64,000 nucleotides of DNA from Streptomyces seoulensis (GCF_004328625.1 NZ_CP032229.1:5952001-6016000), one strand, 5' to 3'. Counted from the first letter of the stretch, positions 25,630-35,437 are shown. Made by a program: numbers and translations. The notes: generated by a model from the letters alone, not told the origin.

Positions 25630-26091
25630 CTATACGCCCTCGGGACGCGAGTCCCTTTCCCGTTGCGCCCGGAGCGCACCGCCACTGTCACCGGGTGGCG
25701 TCCTCCGCGCCGGAGCAGCGGCGACCAGCAGCGCGGCGAACACGAGGGGAGCGGCTGTCTGGTACCCCATCCACACCTCACCCCCCGCGCCGCTGCCCTG
25801 CCTCGCCATCAGGAAGCCGACCAGGGCTGCCAGCATCCAGCCGCTGTCATAGACGATCATGAGTCGTACGTAAGTGCGCATCGACCGGCTTCCCGAGTAC
25901 CCGAGCTCGGCGCCGCCGCCGAACAGCAGGGCCAGCCCTGCGACGACCATCAGCCAGGTTGCCGTGCCGAGCAACCTGCCGAGCGGGGCGGCACCGGCGA
26001 TACAGGCAACAGCGAGCAACACCTTGAAGACGCCGTCGGCGAGGGCACCTACCGTCTGGCGGGTCACCCGCGACCCCGCAACTTCGGCCAT
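25630..26091 (-). CDS. Four-helix membrane protein, hypothetical
   Basis: A 153-residue integral membrane protein with four hydrophobic segments: VFKVLLAVACIAGAAPLG, ATWLMVVAGLALLFGG, VRLMIVYDSGWMLAALVGFL, and APLVFAALLVAAAP. The start is decided by the ribosome-binding site: AAGGAGG directly abuts an in-frame ATG at 26097 but is 6 bp from the ATG at 26091, so the latter is used. It is divergent from a TetR gene across a 63-bp gap with two operators, so the regulator probably controls it. Function unknown. Confidence 0.8.
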   Translation of the reverse strand: MAEVAGSRVTRQTVGALADGVFKVLLAVACIAGAAPLGRLLGTATWLMVVAGLALLFGGGAELGYSGSRSMRTYVRLMIVYDSGWMLAALVGFLMARQGSGAGGEVWMGYQTAAPLVFAALLVAAAPARRTPPGDSGGALRAQRERDSRPEGV

Positions 26092-26121
26092 GAGCATCCT
26101 CCTTGAAGCTCGTCCCGACCG

Positions 26122-26145
26122 ATCTCGTAACGAGATTACGGTAAT
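26122..26145. promoter_or_regulatory. Two candidate TetR operators
   Basis: ATCTCGTAACGAGAT (26122-26136) is symmetric around one base, and ATTACGGTAAT (26135-26145) is a second overlapping palindrome. They fill the gap between the divergent membrane-protein gene and tetR (26155). The second ends 9 bp before the tetR ATG. Confidence 0.65.
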
Positions 26146-26154
26146 AATCGAGCT

Positions 26155-26841
26155 ATGAGAATGACGAGAGCAGAAGCCAAGGAACGCAACCGGCGAGCCT
26201 TGCTGGACGCGGCGTTCGAGATCGTTTCCCGGGACGGATACCGGGCCAGGCTTGACGAGATCGCCGAACGCGCCGACCTGACGACCGGCGCCGTCTACTC
26301 ACTGTTCGGGAGCAAGAACGGCCTGGTGGTCGCCCTGGTGACCGACTACCTGCGGCCGTACTACGAAGAGGTCGAGCGGGCGGTCCCCGCTGGACTGGAT
26401 CTGCTGGAAGCGGTGGACGCCTTCGCGCGGCACTACCGGCGCGGCTGTGACGGTCCTGACGCGCTGCCTCGTCTGTCGCTCCAGATCACCCTGCTGGACA
26501 TGGCCCTCCATGACCCGGAGTTGGGGTCCCAGCTCGCCACGTCCGTCCGATCGCAGGAGAACCACCTGATCGCGCTGTTCACCGGAAGGGCGCATAACAG
26601 AGGGCATGTGACGTTGCGTCAGGCAGAGCGTCTGACCACCGCACTCAGGGCGCTGCTCGTCGGCCTCAGCCAAGGCGTCCCCCTCGGCCTGGCCCCTGGC
26701 GCCGACGAGGATTACTTCGCCGCGGCTGCTCGTGCTCTGGTGACCGACGTATCCCTCATCGACCACGACTCGGCCCCTTCGCGAGGGCGCCGCGGAAAAC
26801 CTACGGACGCCGCAACGAGGCCGAGCACGCGACCATGCTAG
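26155..26841 (+). CDS. TetR-family transcriptional regulator
   Basis: A 228-residue repressor. Helix-turn-helix: RARLDEIAERADLTTGAVYS followed by LFGSKNGLV (about residues 32-60). The ligand half includes YEEVERAVPAGLDLLEAV. The polar, low-complexity tail after residue 205 (SRGRRGKPTDAATRPST) is an extension. It is divergent from the four-helix membrane protein, with palindromes in between, and convergent with a second tetR gene 3 bp away. Confidence 0.93.
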   Translation: MRMTRAEAKERNRRALLDAAFEIVSRDGYRARLDEIAERADLTTGAVYSLFGSKNGLVVALVTDYLRPYYEEVERAVPAGLDLLEAVDAFARHYRRGCDGPDALPRLSLQITLLDMALHDPELGSQLATSVRSQENHLIALFTGRAHNRGHVTLRQAERLTTALRALLVGLSQGVPLGLAPGADEDYFAAAARALVTDVSLIDHDSAPSRGRRGKPTDAATRPSTRPC

Positions 26842-26844
26842 AGA

Positions 26845-27435
26845 TCAGTCCTCGCCGGCCCCAGCGATTGCTGTGCGCAACAACTCGGCCATCGATCTCC
26901 CCGCCACCCGCAGCGGTTCCGGGTCACGGGCGGCCCGGCTGAGCATGAAAGCCCCCTCCAGCATCATGATCATCGAGTACGCAAGGGACTGCGCAGCCTT
27001 CGGTTCAGCCACCCAACGGCTGAACCACTCCGTCGCCGCGCCGACCCACTCCTCGAAAACCTCCGCCGTCGCGATCCGCAGCCCCTCGTTGCTGCTCGCG
27101 ACCTCCAAGGCCACCGTCCCGATCGGACACGCGTCGGCATAGTCGGCCGCCGCAAGGTCGTCCGCGGCGGCTTCGAATGCGTGCACGAGCGACTCCGCCG
27201 GGTCCGGCACGCTGTCCAGCAGAGCCAGGACCAGGCGCCCGTACTCGGTTCCGGATGTTCGAATCATCTGCTCGGCCAGTTGCTGCTTGCCGCCGGGGAA
27301 GAAGTGGTAGATCGACCCGAACGGCGCGTCCGCCTCAGTCGCGATGCGCTTCAGGCCGGTGGCCGAGTAGCCGTATCGGCGGAACAGCATCGCGGCGGCG
27401 CCCTGGATCCTGGCGCGCGTGTCCGGCTTTCCCAT
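26845..27435 (-). CDS. TetR-family transcriptional regulator
   Basis: A 196-residue regulator of the LmrA/YxaF-like group. Helix-turn-helix YSATGLKRIATEADAPFGSI, then YHFFPGGKQQLAEQMI. The conserved DACPIGTVALE segment is typical of this TetR_C group, in which a Cys lies near the ligand pocket. The usual length is about 190. It is divergent from the alpha/beta hydrolase at 27495 with a 59-bp gap, so the hydrolase is the probable target. Confidence 0.93.
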   Translation of the reverse strand: MGKPDTRARIQGAAAMLFRRYGYSATGLKRIATEADAPFGSIYHFFPGGKQQLAEQMIRTSGTEYGRLVLALLDSVPDPAESLVHAFEAAADDLAAADYADACPIGTVALEVASSNEGLRIATAEVFEEWVGAATEWFSRWVAEPKAAQSLAYSMIMMLEGAFMLSRAARDPEPLRVAGRSMAELLRTAIAGAGED

Positions 27436-27494
27436 TGCGTCCCCCTCTTCCCTTCGACAAGATTACAGTAGAACGATCTATCAAGGGGGTAGAA

Positions 27495-28352
27495 GTGCCG
27501 AGGATCCAGCTGTCGTCCGGACCGATCGACTACCAGGACACCGGCGGGGAGGGGCCTGTGCTGGTGTTCGGCCACGGCCTGCCGATGAACGAGACCCAGT
27601 GGCGCAAGGTGGTCCCGCTGCTGCACGGATACCGCTGCGTCCTGCCCACCCTGCCCCTGGGGGGTCACCGTCAGCCGATGAACCCGGATGCCGACCTGTC
27701 GCAGCGCGGTGTCGCCCGGCTTTTGGGCGAGTTCATCGAGGAACTCGGTCTGGACCAGGTGACTCTCGTCCTCAACGACTGGGGCGGGGGCCAGTTCCTG
27801 GTGTCGGAAGGGCGGGATCAGCGGATCGCGCGCCTGGTGCTGGTGGCATGCGAGGCCTTCGACAACTTCCCTCCGGGGCCGGCCAAGGCCATGGCGCAGG
27901 TGTGCAGGATTCCCGGCGGCGTCTGGCTCCTGACGCGGCTCATGCGCGTTCCCGCTTTCCGTCACCACCCGGGCGGATACGGCGGGATGAGCCTGCGGAG
28001 GGTCCCCGACGAGATCATGGACGACTGGTTCGCCCCCGCCACCCGCAGCAGAGCCATCCGCAGGGACTTCGCCAAATTCGCCACCGGGGCACCCGGGCGC
28101 AAGACCTTGCTCGCCTGGAGCGAGCGTTTGCGTGCCTTCGACCGCCCGGTACTGGTCGTCTGGGCGACCGAGGACCGGTTGATGCCGCGCGAGCACGGCC
28201 CCCGGCTGGCCAAGCTGTACCCGCAGGGTCGGCTGGTCGAGATCGCCGACTCGTCCACCCTCATCCCGGAGGACCAGCCCGAGCGACTTGCGGAAGCACT
28301 CACCGGGTTCCTGATCGAAACTGGAGCAGATCCGGTTCGACGCGTCTCCTAA
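27495..28352 (+). CDS. Alpha/beta hydrolase, haloalkane-dehalogenase-like, catalytic His absent
   Basis: A 285-residue hydrolase-fold protein. The oxyanion loop is VFGHGLPMNETQWRKV, and the nucleophile elbow is LNDWGGGQF with Asp as in dehalogenases and epoxide hydrolases. The acid is probably in VVWATEDRLMP. Where a catalytic His is expected, the sequence is ADSSTLIPEDQPERL, with Thr instead. This may define a non-hydrolytic subgroup. The GTG start at 27495 has AAGGGGG 6 bp upstream. It is divergent from tetR and probably regulated by it. Confidence 0.88.
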   Translation: MPRIQLSSGPIDYQDTGGEGPVLVFGHGLPMNETQWRKVVPLLHGYRCVLPTLPLGGHRQPMNPDADLSQRGVARLLGEFIEELGLDQVTLVLNDWGGGQFLVSEGRDQRIARLVLVACEAFDNFPPGPAKAMAQVCRIPGGVWLLTRLMRVPAFRHHPGGYGGMSLRRVPDEIMDDWFAPATRSRAIRRDFAKFATGAPGRKTLLAWSERLRAFDRPVLVVWATEDRLMPREHGPRLAKLYPQGRLVEIADSSTLIPEDQPERLAEALTGFLIETGADPVRRVS

Positions 28353-28538
28353 GCCTAGTTGGCGCAGACCCGGGTGCATCCGAGCGGGGGGGGGACTCCG
28401 GAGCCCTGATCGACGGCTGCGCCGTCATTCCGATCACACGGTTGTCACATTCAACTGAGAGAATCGGGCTCGTTCCCGGCCGAGTGTGGCCGGAGCGCTT
28501 CGAGTGTTGTCCGAGTGGTGGAGGAGGCCGTGGCGTCC

Positions 28539-29570
28539 ATGTCGCGTCCGCTGCGCAAGCTGGGGTTTTTGACGATCGGGCTGTTCGATCCGGCGGAGCC
28601 CGCCCGGGGGCACGCCGAGACGTTGGAGATCATCGAGCTGGGCGAGCGGCTGGGCTTCGACAGCGCCTGGGTACGGCACCGGCACCTCCAGTACGGCATC
28701 TCGTCGCCCGTCGCCGTGCTGACGGCCGCCTCGCAGCGCACCCGGCGCATCGAGCTGGGCACGGCGGTGATCCCGCTGGGCTGGGAGAACCCGCTGCGCC
28801 TCGCCGAGGACCTGGCCACGGTGGACGTGCTTTCCGGCGGCCGCCTCAATCCCGGGGTCAGCGCAGGGCCGCCCGTCCACTACGACCAGGTCAAGGAGGC
28901 GCTCTATCCGGCCTCCGCCGAGACGGAGGACTTCGGGTACGGGCGAGTGCGGCGGCTCCTCGACTTCGTCGAGGGTGAGCCGGCCACCCACTTCAAGGGC
29001 GCCGAGGGCTTCGAGGAGTACTCCGACGTCGTCCAGCCGCACTCTCCCGGTCTCGCCCGACGCATGTGGTACGGCGGCGGCAGCCTGGCCTCGGCGCGCT
29101 GGGCCGGTGAGCAGGGCATGAACCTGCTCACCAGCAGCGTGGTCAAGGCCGAGGACCCCGACGCCCCGCTGGACTTCGCGGCGATCCAGGCGGCCCAGAT
29201 CCGGGAGTTCCGCGCGCGGCACCCCGAGGGGGCGGCGGCCCGGGTCTCCCAGGGCCTGGTGGTGATCCCGACCGACTCCGCGACGGCCGAACAGCGCGCG
29301 CGGTACGCCGAGTTCGCCGCCGCCCGGCTGCCCCGCACAACCTCCCCACAGGGTCCGGCGCGCCTGCTGTTCGCGCCGGACCTGGTGGGCACCAGCGTGG
29401 AGATCGCCGACCGGCTGCACGCGCACGCGGGGTTCCGCGAGGTGGACGAGGTGGCGTTCGCGCTGCCGTTCACCTTCCGGCACGAGGACTACGTACAGAT
29501 CCTCACCGACATCGCGACGAAGCTCGGCCCCGCGCTGGGGCGCGCTGACGGCGGGCACCTCAGCGGCTGA
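28539..29570 (+). CDS. LLM-class flavin-dependent oxidoreductase
   Basis: A 343-residue luciferase-like monooxygenase that probably uses FMNH2/F420 from a separate reductase. Hallmarks: LGFLTIGLFDPA at the N-terminus, LGERLGFDSAWVRHRH, TAVIPLGWENPLRLAEDLAT, and LSGGRLNPGVSAG with the flavin-phosphate contact. Start choice: the ATG at 28539 is 11 bp after GGAGGAGG; the GTG at 28530 and the GTG at 28515 are alternatives. It stands alone with no visible partner reductase. The substrate is unknown. Confidence 0.9.
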   Translation: MSRPLRKLGFLTIGLFDPAEPARGHAETLEIIELGERLGFDSAWVRHRHLQYGISSPVAVLTAASQRTRRIELGTAVIPLGWENPLRLAEDLATVDVLSGGRLNPGVSAGPPVHYDQVKEALYPASAETEDFGYGRVRRLLDFVEGEPATHFKGAEGFEEYSDVVQPHSPGLARRMWYGGGSLASARWAGEQGMNLLTSSVVKAEDPDAPLDFAAIQAAQIREFRARHPEGAAARVSQGLVVIPTDSATAEQRARYAEFAAARLPRTTSPQGPARLLFAPDLVGTSVEIADRLHAHAGFREVDEVAFALPFTFRHEDYVQILTDIATKLGPALGRADGGHLSG

Positions 29571-30237
29571 TCACCAGGGGTCCGGTGACGTACTCGTCGA
29601 GGGGTCTCTGTTCGGAGGACGATCGCCGGCGGTGTCGGTGAGCTGGGATGTGACAGCGGGCTGGTGGAGGAGTTCGGGTGAGGACCCCCGACGGGCTGGA
29701 TGAGTGTCGCTGATGTGGGACCAGACAGGCCCGTCCGGTCTGCAGGCGCAGTTGGCACAGGAAATGCCGAGCAGCGTCACAGCGTTCGCGTTCGGGCAGA
29801 GCGTTCGGCTTGTGCGTGGGGTCATTGAATGACCCGGAGCGACATGATGTCGGCCGTGTCGTGTTGTGGGACGGTCAGCAGCTGGACACATCAGTTGCCG
29901 TTGACGTGCCACTCACGGACACACACGGAGCGATCATTTCGGCAGGGGATCTTGGGGCCGCCCTGCGAAGCGCAGTGGCCGACTTGTCCGACGGCGAGGT
30001 CGAGGAGGCACCACGCGATGCCTTCGGAATCCCGGCGGTCGACGCCTAGCCGTTCCGGGAGTGAACCGCGACGGAACTGACTTGGTCGAGGCGCCCACGG
30101 CTGTGCGCTGGTCCCTGACTGTCGGTCGGGGCGGACCCGCCCAGGAAGAGTCACCAGGGACGACGTGAACTCTCCAGAGGCTTCACAGCCACGGCCCGAC
30201 CGATGTGCGAGCTGCCGCCCGTCGAGCAGGTCCTGGG
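29571..30237. other. Gene-poor decayed region
   Basis: 667 bp with no firm gene. A short plus-strand frame, 29810-30049 (79 codons, VVLWDGQQLDTSVAVDVPL, LGAALRSAVADLSDGEVEEA), has lower third-position GC than its neighbours and no clear ribosome-binding site. It could be a foreign small protein or a remnant. Confidence 0.35.
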
Positions 30238-30390
30238 GGACGCAGCAGCGTCGTGCCGACCCGGGCCTGGGTGATGGTGCCGGGCTCGCCGTGGATGCCG
30301 GAGGTGCCGAACCGTGCGTCGCGCTTGTCATCTATCGCGCCGAGGGCGAACGGTTCGGCCCGCTGTCCCCGCCGTCGCGGCCTGTTCGCC
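30238..30390 (-). pseudogene. Remnant of a lipoprotein paralogue
   Basis: Minus-strand reading gives PFALGAIDDKRDARFGTSGI then HGEPGTITQARVGTTLL, which aligns with AFSLGRIGERRDARFDSPGF then HGEPRTVTQTRVGTTLL in the intact lipoprotein at 10379-11023. Only about 50 codons of the central-to-C-terminal region remain, and both ends run into unrelated sequence. This shows a former second copy 20 kb away. Confidence 0.75.
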
Positions 30391-30489
30391 GTCGTATGGC
30401 CCGCCCCCCGACACTGCGGCCGTGAGGGTACTTCCCCACCGCCGGGGGAGCCTGTCGGCGGATTCGATGCTCACAGATCGTCGCCGCGC

Positions 30490-30960
30490 TCAGTGGTGGC
30501 TTGCCGCGTCGATGTACATCCTGGTGACGCCGGCGATGAGGACGCGGCTGCCGGCGGGGCTGAGAGCCTGGGCCTGAAGGCGGTCGTGCAACACGCTGTA
30601 ATGCTGCACGTCGGACGGCTCGTCCAGGTAGGGGTCGCTGGTGAACCGTCCCAGACACACCACCTCCGCCGCGGGACCGTCGGCGCACCGCGTGGGCGTA
30701 GGTGCCCGGATTCCTTGGCCATCTGCAGCAGGGCATCGGTGGCCTGCTGGTCCGTCACCCCGTAGAGCACACAGGTCGCGCACATCGCGGGGGGCTGATG
30801 GCGCGGCGGCCGTTCTCCAGGTGGCTGACCCTTGGGCTGGGACACCATGAGCTGCTCGGCCACTTCGGTGCTCTTCAGCCCACTGGCCTGGCGGAGCCGG
30901 CGGAGCTTCCTGGGCAGTGCGCCGACCTGGCGAGACGGTCCGTGCCCACGCCGACGCCAA
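30490..30960 (-). pseudogene. XRE/DUF5753 regulator, frameshifted and internally deleted
   Basis: An XRE helix-turn-helix segment, LPRKLRRLRQASGLKSTEVA and EQLMVSQPK, is followed in another frame by VSHLENGRRAISP and RDVRDLCAL, and in the first frame again by YGVTDQQATDALLQMAKESG. It ends in a third stretch, YLDEPSDVQHYSVLHDRLQ and ALSPAGSRVLIAGV. This is the DUF5753 C-terminus, but the middle is missing (about 155 codons in place of about 280). At least two frameshifts are needed. Intact members regulate Streptomyces development, usually with a DUF397 partner, and none is here. Confidence 0.75.
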
Positions 30961-31229
30961 GAGCTCGGTCTTCGCACCGTGGCCGTCTCGTTGATCAAGC
31001 GTGTGGTGCACAGCGTCTCGCGGGCCGGCAGTAGCGAGGCCACCGTCATCGACATTGCCTCGCCGGGTACGCGGAAGAGTGCCCCGAGCCGTAAGGCGGC
31101 GGCGCAAGAGCGTGCCTCACGGGGCAGGTACGCTAAGGCAGTTGCAGAAGCCTCCTCGCTCCATCCGGGTTCTCGCGGTGAGCCATGGCCTGCGGCGAAC
31201 GGGTCTTCGGGCATGGGGAAAGAGACAGG

Positions 31230-32525
<1,296 letters not shown>

Positions 32526-32909
32526 CGAGAGCCGAGCATTGACGCATCCTGGAGGCCCGGAGCTTCGCTGACGCGGCGTACCCGCTTCGTGAGGTGGCCC
32601 TGGTGTGGCCCGCAGCCCCTTCGCGCAGGCCGGGGCGGAACAGCCCGGTGCGCAGGTCGGGGAGGAAGGCTTTCTGCACGATGCGGCGGAAGCGCCGGCG
32701 TTGGGCGAGGGTGGGGTGTCGGAGGTCGGCGGCGAAGCGGGGGAGTGAGTTCGACGAGCAGTGGCTTCGACGCTGCCTGAGCAACCCTGAAATGTGCTGC
32801 TGACTCGGCACGCTCATCCGTCCCCGCCTGAGCACTTTCCGGAGTGCGCCGGCAGGACGAAACGCGATGATCACGCATCCTGCTGGATCAGCGCGGCCGG
32901 CCGGTGAGG
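32526..32909. other. Gene-poor region
   Basis: 384 bp without a supported gene. A minus-strand frame reads SLPRFAADLRHPTLAQRRRF and QKAFLPDLRTGLFRPGL. This looks protein-like but has no clear family or ribosome-binding site, so it is left unassigned. Confidence 0.3.
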
Positions 32910-33296
32910 TCAGGGCTGCACGAGGCGGTGCAGTGCGAGGCGGGCCAGGGGCGCGTAGGTGAACAGGACGAGCCTCGGGCCGTGCATCGTCAGGCTGGTG
33001 GTGGTGCCGGGCCCCTGTGGCTGCACCTCGTGGTGCAGCCGGAGCTGGACGCGTCCAAGGCGTACGCGCCACGTCCAGGTGCGGCGGTCACCGTCGACGG
33101 CATCCACGACGAAGGCGGCGCGGATACCGGCGACCGATTCGACCGTGCCGCTCATACCGGGCCGCAGGCGGCGGGCAACGCAGTGCACTGTCTTGATGTG
33201 CGGAGACCACGACGCCCACTGGTCGACGCTCGCGTAGCGCTCCCAGGCCGTATCGGCACTGGCCGCGCCGCTGGCGCACAGGGTCACGCGCGCCAT
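32910..33296 (-). CDS. SRPBCC-family (START-like) protein
   Basis: A 128-residue single-domain START-like protein that probably binds a hydrophobic ligand or aromatic polyketide. The N-terminal pattern ASADTAWERYASVDQWASWS, with an aromatic-rich first helix, and the strands RPGMSGTVESVAGIRAAF and RTWTWRVRLGRVQLRLHHEV are typical. The last helix ends APLARLALHRLVQP. Length is slightly below the usual 140-150, so it may be marginally short. It has no operon partner, lies between two decayed stretches, and its function is unknown. Confidence 0.8.
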   Translation of the reverse strand: MARVTLCASGAASADTAWERYASVDQWASWSPHIKTVHCVARRLRPGMSGTVESVAGIRAAFVVDAVDGDRRTWTWRVRLGRVQLRLHHEVQPQGPGTTTSLTMHGPRLVLFTYAPLARLALHRLVQP

Positions 33297-33565
33297 GACG
33301 GGTCAGAGCGCCGTCGGGGCGAGGGGCTGGTACGAGCTGGTGTCATCGGTCCGGTCCTGACGCTGGGTGAGGGCTGCGCCCGCGGTCTCGTCCCAGCATT
33401 CCGACGGGCATGGCGGCTGTCACGGCGAATTGCGGCAAAGGGAGCAGGACGCCTCGTGCACTCGGGCCCACGGACGAGGCGTTCGGGTGGCGGAGGTTTC
33501 CCGCCCGGTTCGGCCCCGAGCGTCGACCGGCTCAACAGGCCTTCCACAGCCCGCAGGGTCCACGG
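33297..33565. other. Non-coding stretch
   Basis: 269 bp between the SRPBCC gene start and the DUF4287 remnant. No gene or regulatory motif was recognised, apart from the presumed SRPBCC promoter. Confidence 0.3.
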
Positions 33566-33688
33566 TCAGTTGGCGCCGCGTTCGGCGAGGGTGTGGGCGA
33601 CAAGGGCGTTGGCGTGCCCGTGACCGAGGCCGTGCTTCTTCTCGATCGACGGGAAGTAGCTGGCGGGGCCCTTCAGCGGTGAGGTCAT
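33566..33688 (-). pseudogene. DUF4287 protein with an internal in-frame deletion
   Basis: A 40-codon frame: MTSPLKGPASYFPSIEKK joined directly to HGLGHGHANALVAHTLAERG. In intact family members, about 30 residues containing an RxxxEW segment and a helix separate SIEKKYG from EHGLGHGHANALV. The joint falls where both sides carry a KK/EHG-like sequence, which suggests a slippage or recombination deletion that happened to keep the frame. The product is unlikely to fold. Its start overlaps the upstream hydrophobic frame (ATGA). Confidence 0.6.
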
Positions 33689-33950
33689 GACGCGGCGTCC
33701 TGTCTGTCTGAGTAGGTGGTCTCGGGGTGCTGCCGCGCGTGCGGGAACCGGGGCCGCTGTCGCAGCACGGTCGGGGCGAGGCCGGCCGGCCGGGCGATGG
33801 CTGCGGTGAGTGCGAGCAGGCCGAGGCCGGCCGCGGCGGTGAAGGCCGGCCGCCCGCGGCCGGTTGTGGGGCAGCTTGCCCAGCATGACCGGCGTGCCGA
33901 GGTGGCACGAACACGGTGACTGCCGTCGTCCCGCAGCGATCGTGTGCGGC
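33689..33950. other. Possible membrane-protein remnant
   Basis: 262 bp. The minus-strand frame that ends at 33687 reads AFTAAAGLGLLALTAAIARP then QHPETTYSDRQDAAS, a hydrophobic helix and a polar tail whose stop overlaps the DUF4287 start. No upstream start or family can be given, so it is probably a truncated gene. Confidence 0.35.
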
Positions 33951-34754
33951 TCAGAGGCTCGCGGTGTGATCGGGGACGTAGTTCTGCAGATCGCGCGGCG
34001 GTCGCTCGTATCCGGTCGACGGCGGCCGAGGCGGCAGTTCGAGAACCGGTGGCGGTACCTCGTGGTACGGCACGGAGTCCAGCAGGTGGGCGATCATGTT
34101 GAGGCGCGCGCGGTGCTTGTCGTCACTCTCGACGACGTACCAGGGAGCCTCGGCGGTGTCGGTGTGGACCATCATCGCGTCCTTCGCCCGTGAGTACGCC
34201 TCCCAGTGGGTGATCGACTCCAGGTCCATCGGCGACAACTTCCAGCGGCGCAGTGGATCCTCCAGCCGGCGCCGGAACCGCTCCTGCTGCTCGGTGTCGC
34301 TCACCGAGAACCAGTACTTGCGCAGCAGGATTCCGTCCTCCGCCAGCATCCGCTCGAAGATCGGGCACTGCCGCATGAAGAGTTGGTACTCCTCCTTGGT
34401 GCAGAAGCCCATCACATGCTCGACGCCGGCGCGGTTGTACCAGGACCGGTCGAAGAGCACGATCTCGCCGGCGGCCGGCAGATGCTCCACGTACCGCTGG
34501 AAGTACCACTGTGTACGCTCGCGCTCGGTCGGCGTCGGGAGTGCCGCGATCCGCGTCACCCGCGGATTGAGACGCTCCGAGACCCGCTTGACGGCGCCGC
34601 CCTTGCCCGCCGCGTCCCGTCCCTCGAAGACGACGACCAGCCGGGCGCCCTCCGCCCGCACCCACTCCTGCATCTTCGCCAACTCGGTCTGCAGACGCAG
34701 TAGTTCCTTCTCGTACGTTGCGCGCCGCAGGTTTGCCGCCTTCTTGCCGGCCAT
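33951..34754 (-). CDS. ppk2: Polyphosphate kinase 2 (PPK2)
   Basis: A 267-residue class I PPK2 that transfers phosphate between polyphosphate and nucleoside diphosphates. Walker A is FEGRDAAGKGGAVKR, Walker B is VLFDRSWYNRAGVEHVMGF, and the lid has RRRLEDPLRRWKLSPMDLES. ERTQWYFQRYVEHLPAAGE is also family-specific. The ATG at 34754 gives MAGKKAANLRRATYEKEL, a normal start. The C-terminal 35 residues (PPPVLELPPRPPSTGYERPP) are a Pro-rich extension longer than in many PPK2s. It is isolated among decayed sequences; in actinobacteria such enzymes help with phosphate and energy stress. Confidence 0.95.
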   Translation of the reverse strand: MAGKKAANLRRATYEKELLRLQTELAKMQEWVRAEGARLVVVFEGRDAAGKGGAVKRVSERLNPRVTRIAALPTPTERERTQWYFQRYVEHLPAAGEIVLFDRSWYNRAGVEHVMGFCTKEEYQLFMRQCPIFERMLAEDGILLRKYWFSVSDTEQQERFRRRLEDPLRRWKLSPMDLESITHWEAYSRAKDAMMVHTDTAEAPWYVVESDDKHRARLNMIAHLLDSVPYHEVPPPVLELPPRPPSTGYERPPRDLQNYVPDHTASL

Positions 34755-35025
34755 GCCGCTCCACCGCCTGCCGAGTCAGGACGTCACCCAGGACCAAGGT
34801 CGAACACCAGGACATCACCGTGGTTCCGACGCAGAACGCTACGCCACCGCGACAGGCCGTGGGCGGCCGCCACGCGCGTGCGCCGTCGTGGCCAGGGCGA
34901 CGGAACCGATCCGTTCGAGTCTCCTGGCCGGAACTGGACCAGCCGTCCATGTCGTCACGATGAAGTGGTGTGGGTCTTTGCGGGCAGCGCTCGTCCGGCC
35001 CCGGGTTGCGCCCGGCAACCGTCGT
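34755..35025. other. Non-coding stretch upstream of ppk2
   Basis: 271 bp. It includes the presumed ppk2 promoter. No gene was recognised in this stretch; the plus-strand integrase remnant starts at its right end. Confidence 0.3.
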
Positions 35026-35100
35026 TTCTTCGCATCGAACTGCCCGGGCAACGGCATCCCGATCACCGACGTCGCCGAATTGATGGGTCACAAAAGCCGT
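35026..35100 (+). pseudogene. Tyrosine recombinase (integrase) C-terminal remnant
   Basis: Twenty-five codons: FFASNCPGNGIPITDVAELM then GHKSRE. In phage-type integrases the motif GIPITDVAE-LMGHKS lies just before the catalytic Tyr, so this is the tail of a lost integrase gene. The Tyr-containing end is replaced by a hairpin. It suggests a former integrated element, perhaps with an att site close by. Confidence 0.6.
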
Positions 35101-35101
35101 G

Positions 35102-35135
35102 AGAACCGGAACCGCCCGTCGGTGGTTCCGGTTCT
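35102..35135. terminator. Strong hairpin, probable terminator
   Basis: AGAACCGGAACC, a 10-base loop, and GGTTCCGGTTCT form a perfect 12-bp stem. It sits directly after the integrase remnant on the plus strand, as a terminator would. Confidence 0.65.
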
Positions 35136-35437
35136 GTGAGAGGCGCAGCGTGGCCGACCGCCCGGTCACGGTCCGTGCTGTGACGCCGGCCGCCCCCCCC
35201 CCGTGCGGGCATCGACGCGCTCGACTCACCGCCCCAGGGGTGGCCGTTGTGGTACTGAGCCGTTTCCGCGAAGCGCATCGGCCGCCGGCTTGTCGCGGAT
35301 CGCCTGACCGCATGGTTTTCAAGGTCCTGCGGACGCACCAACCGCATCACCGGTTACGGGACAACCTCTCGTTCATCTCCGCACAGAGCTCGCCGACGTG
35401 GGCCGATGCGTCCGATCGGGCGTCCTCAGAAGGAGCC
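35136..35437. other. Non-coding stretch
   Basis: 302 bp after the hairpin and before the secreted-protein stop. No gene or recognisable element, apart from a run of eight C near 35200. Confidence 0.3.

Noticed and set aside
28386..28394. Run of nine G as a phase-variation tract
   Set aside because: It lies in the intergenic region downstream of the hydrolase, with no reading frame or promoter it could switch.
35199..35206. Run of eight C
   Set aside because: Located in non-coding sequence with no adjacent start codon, so no phase-variation role can be argued.
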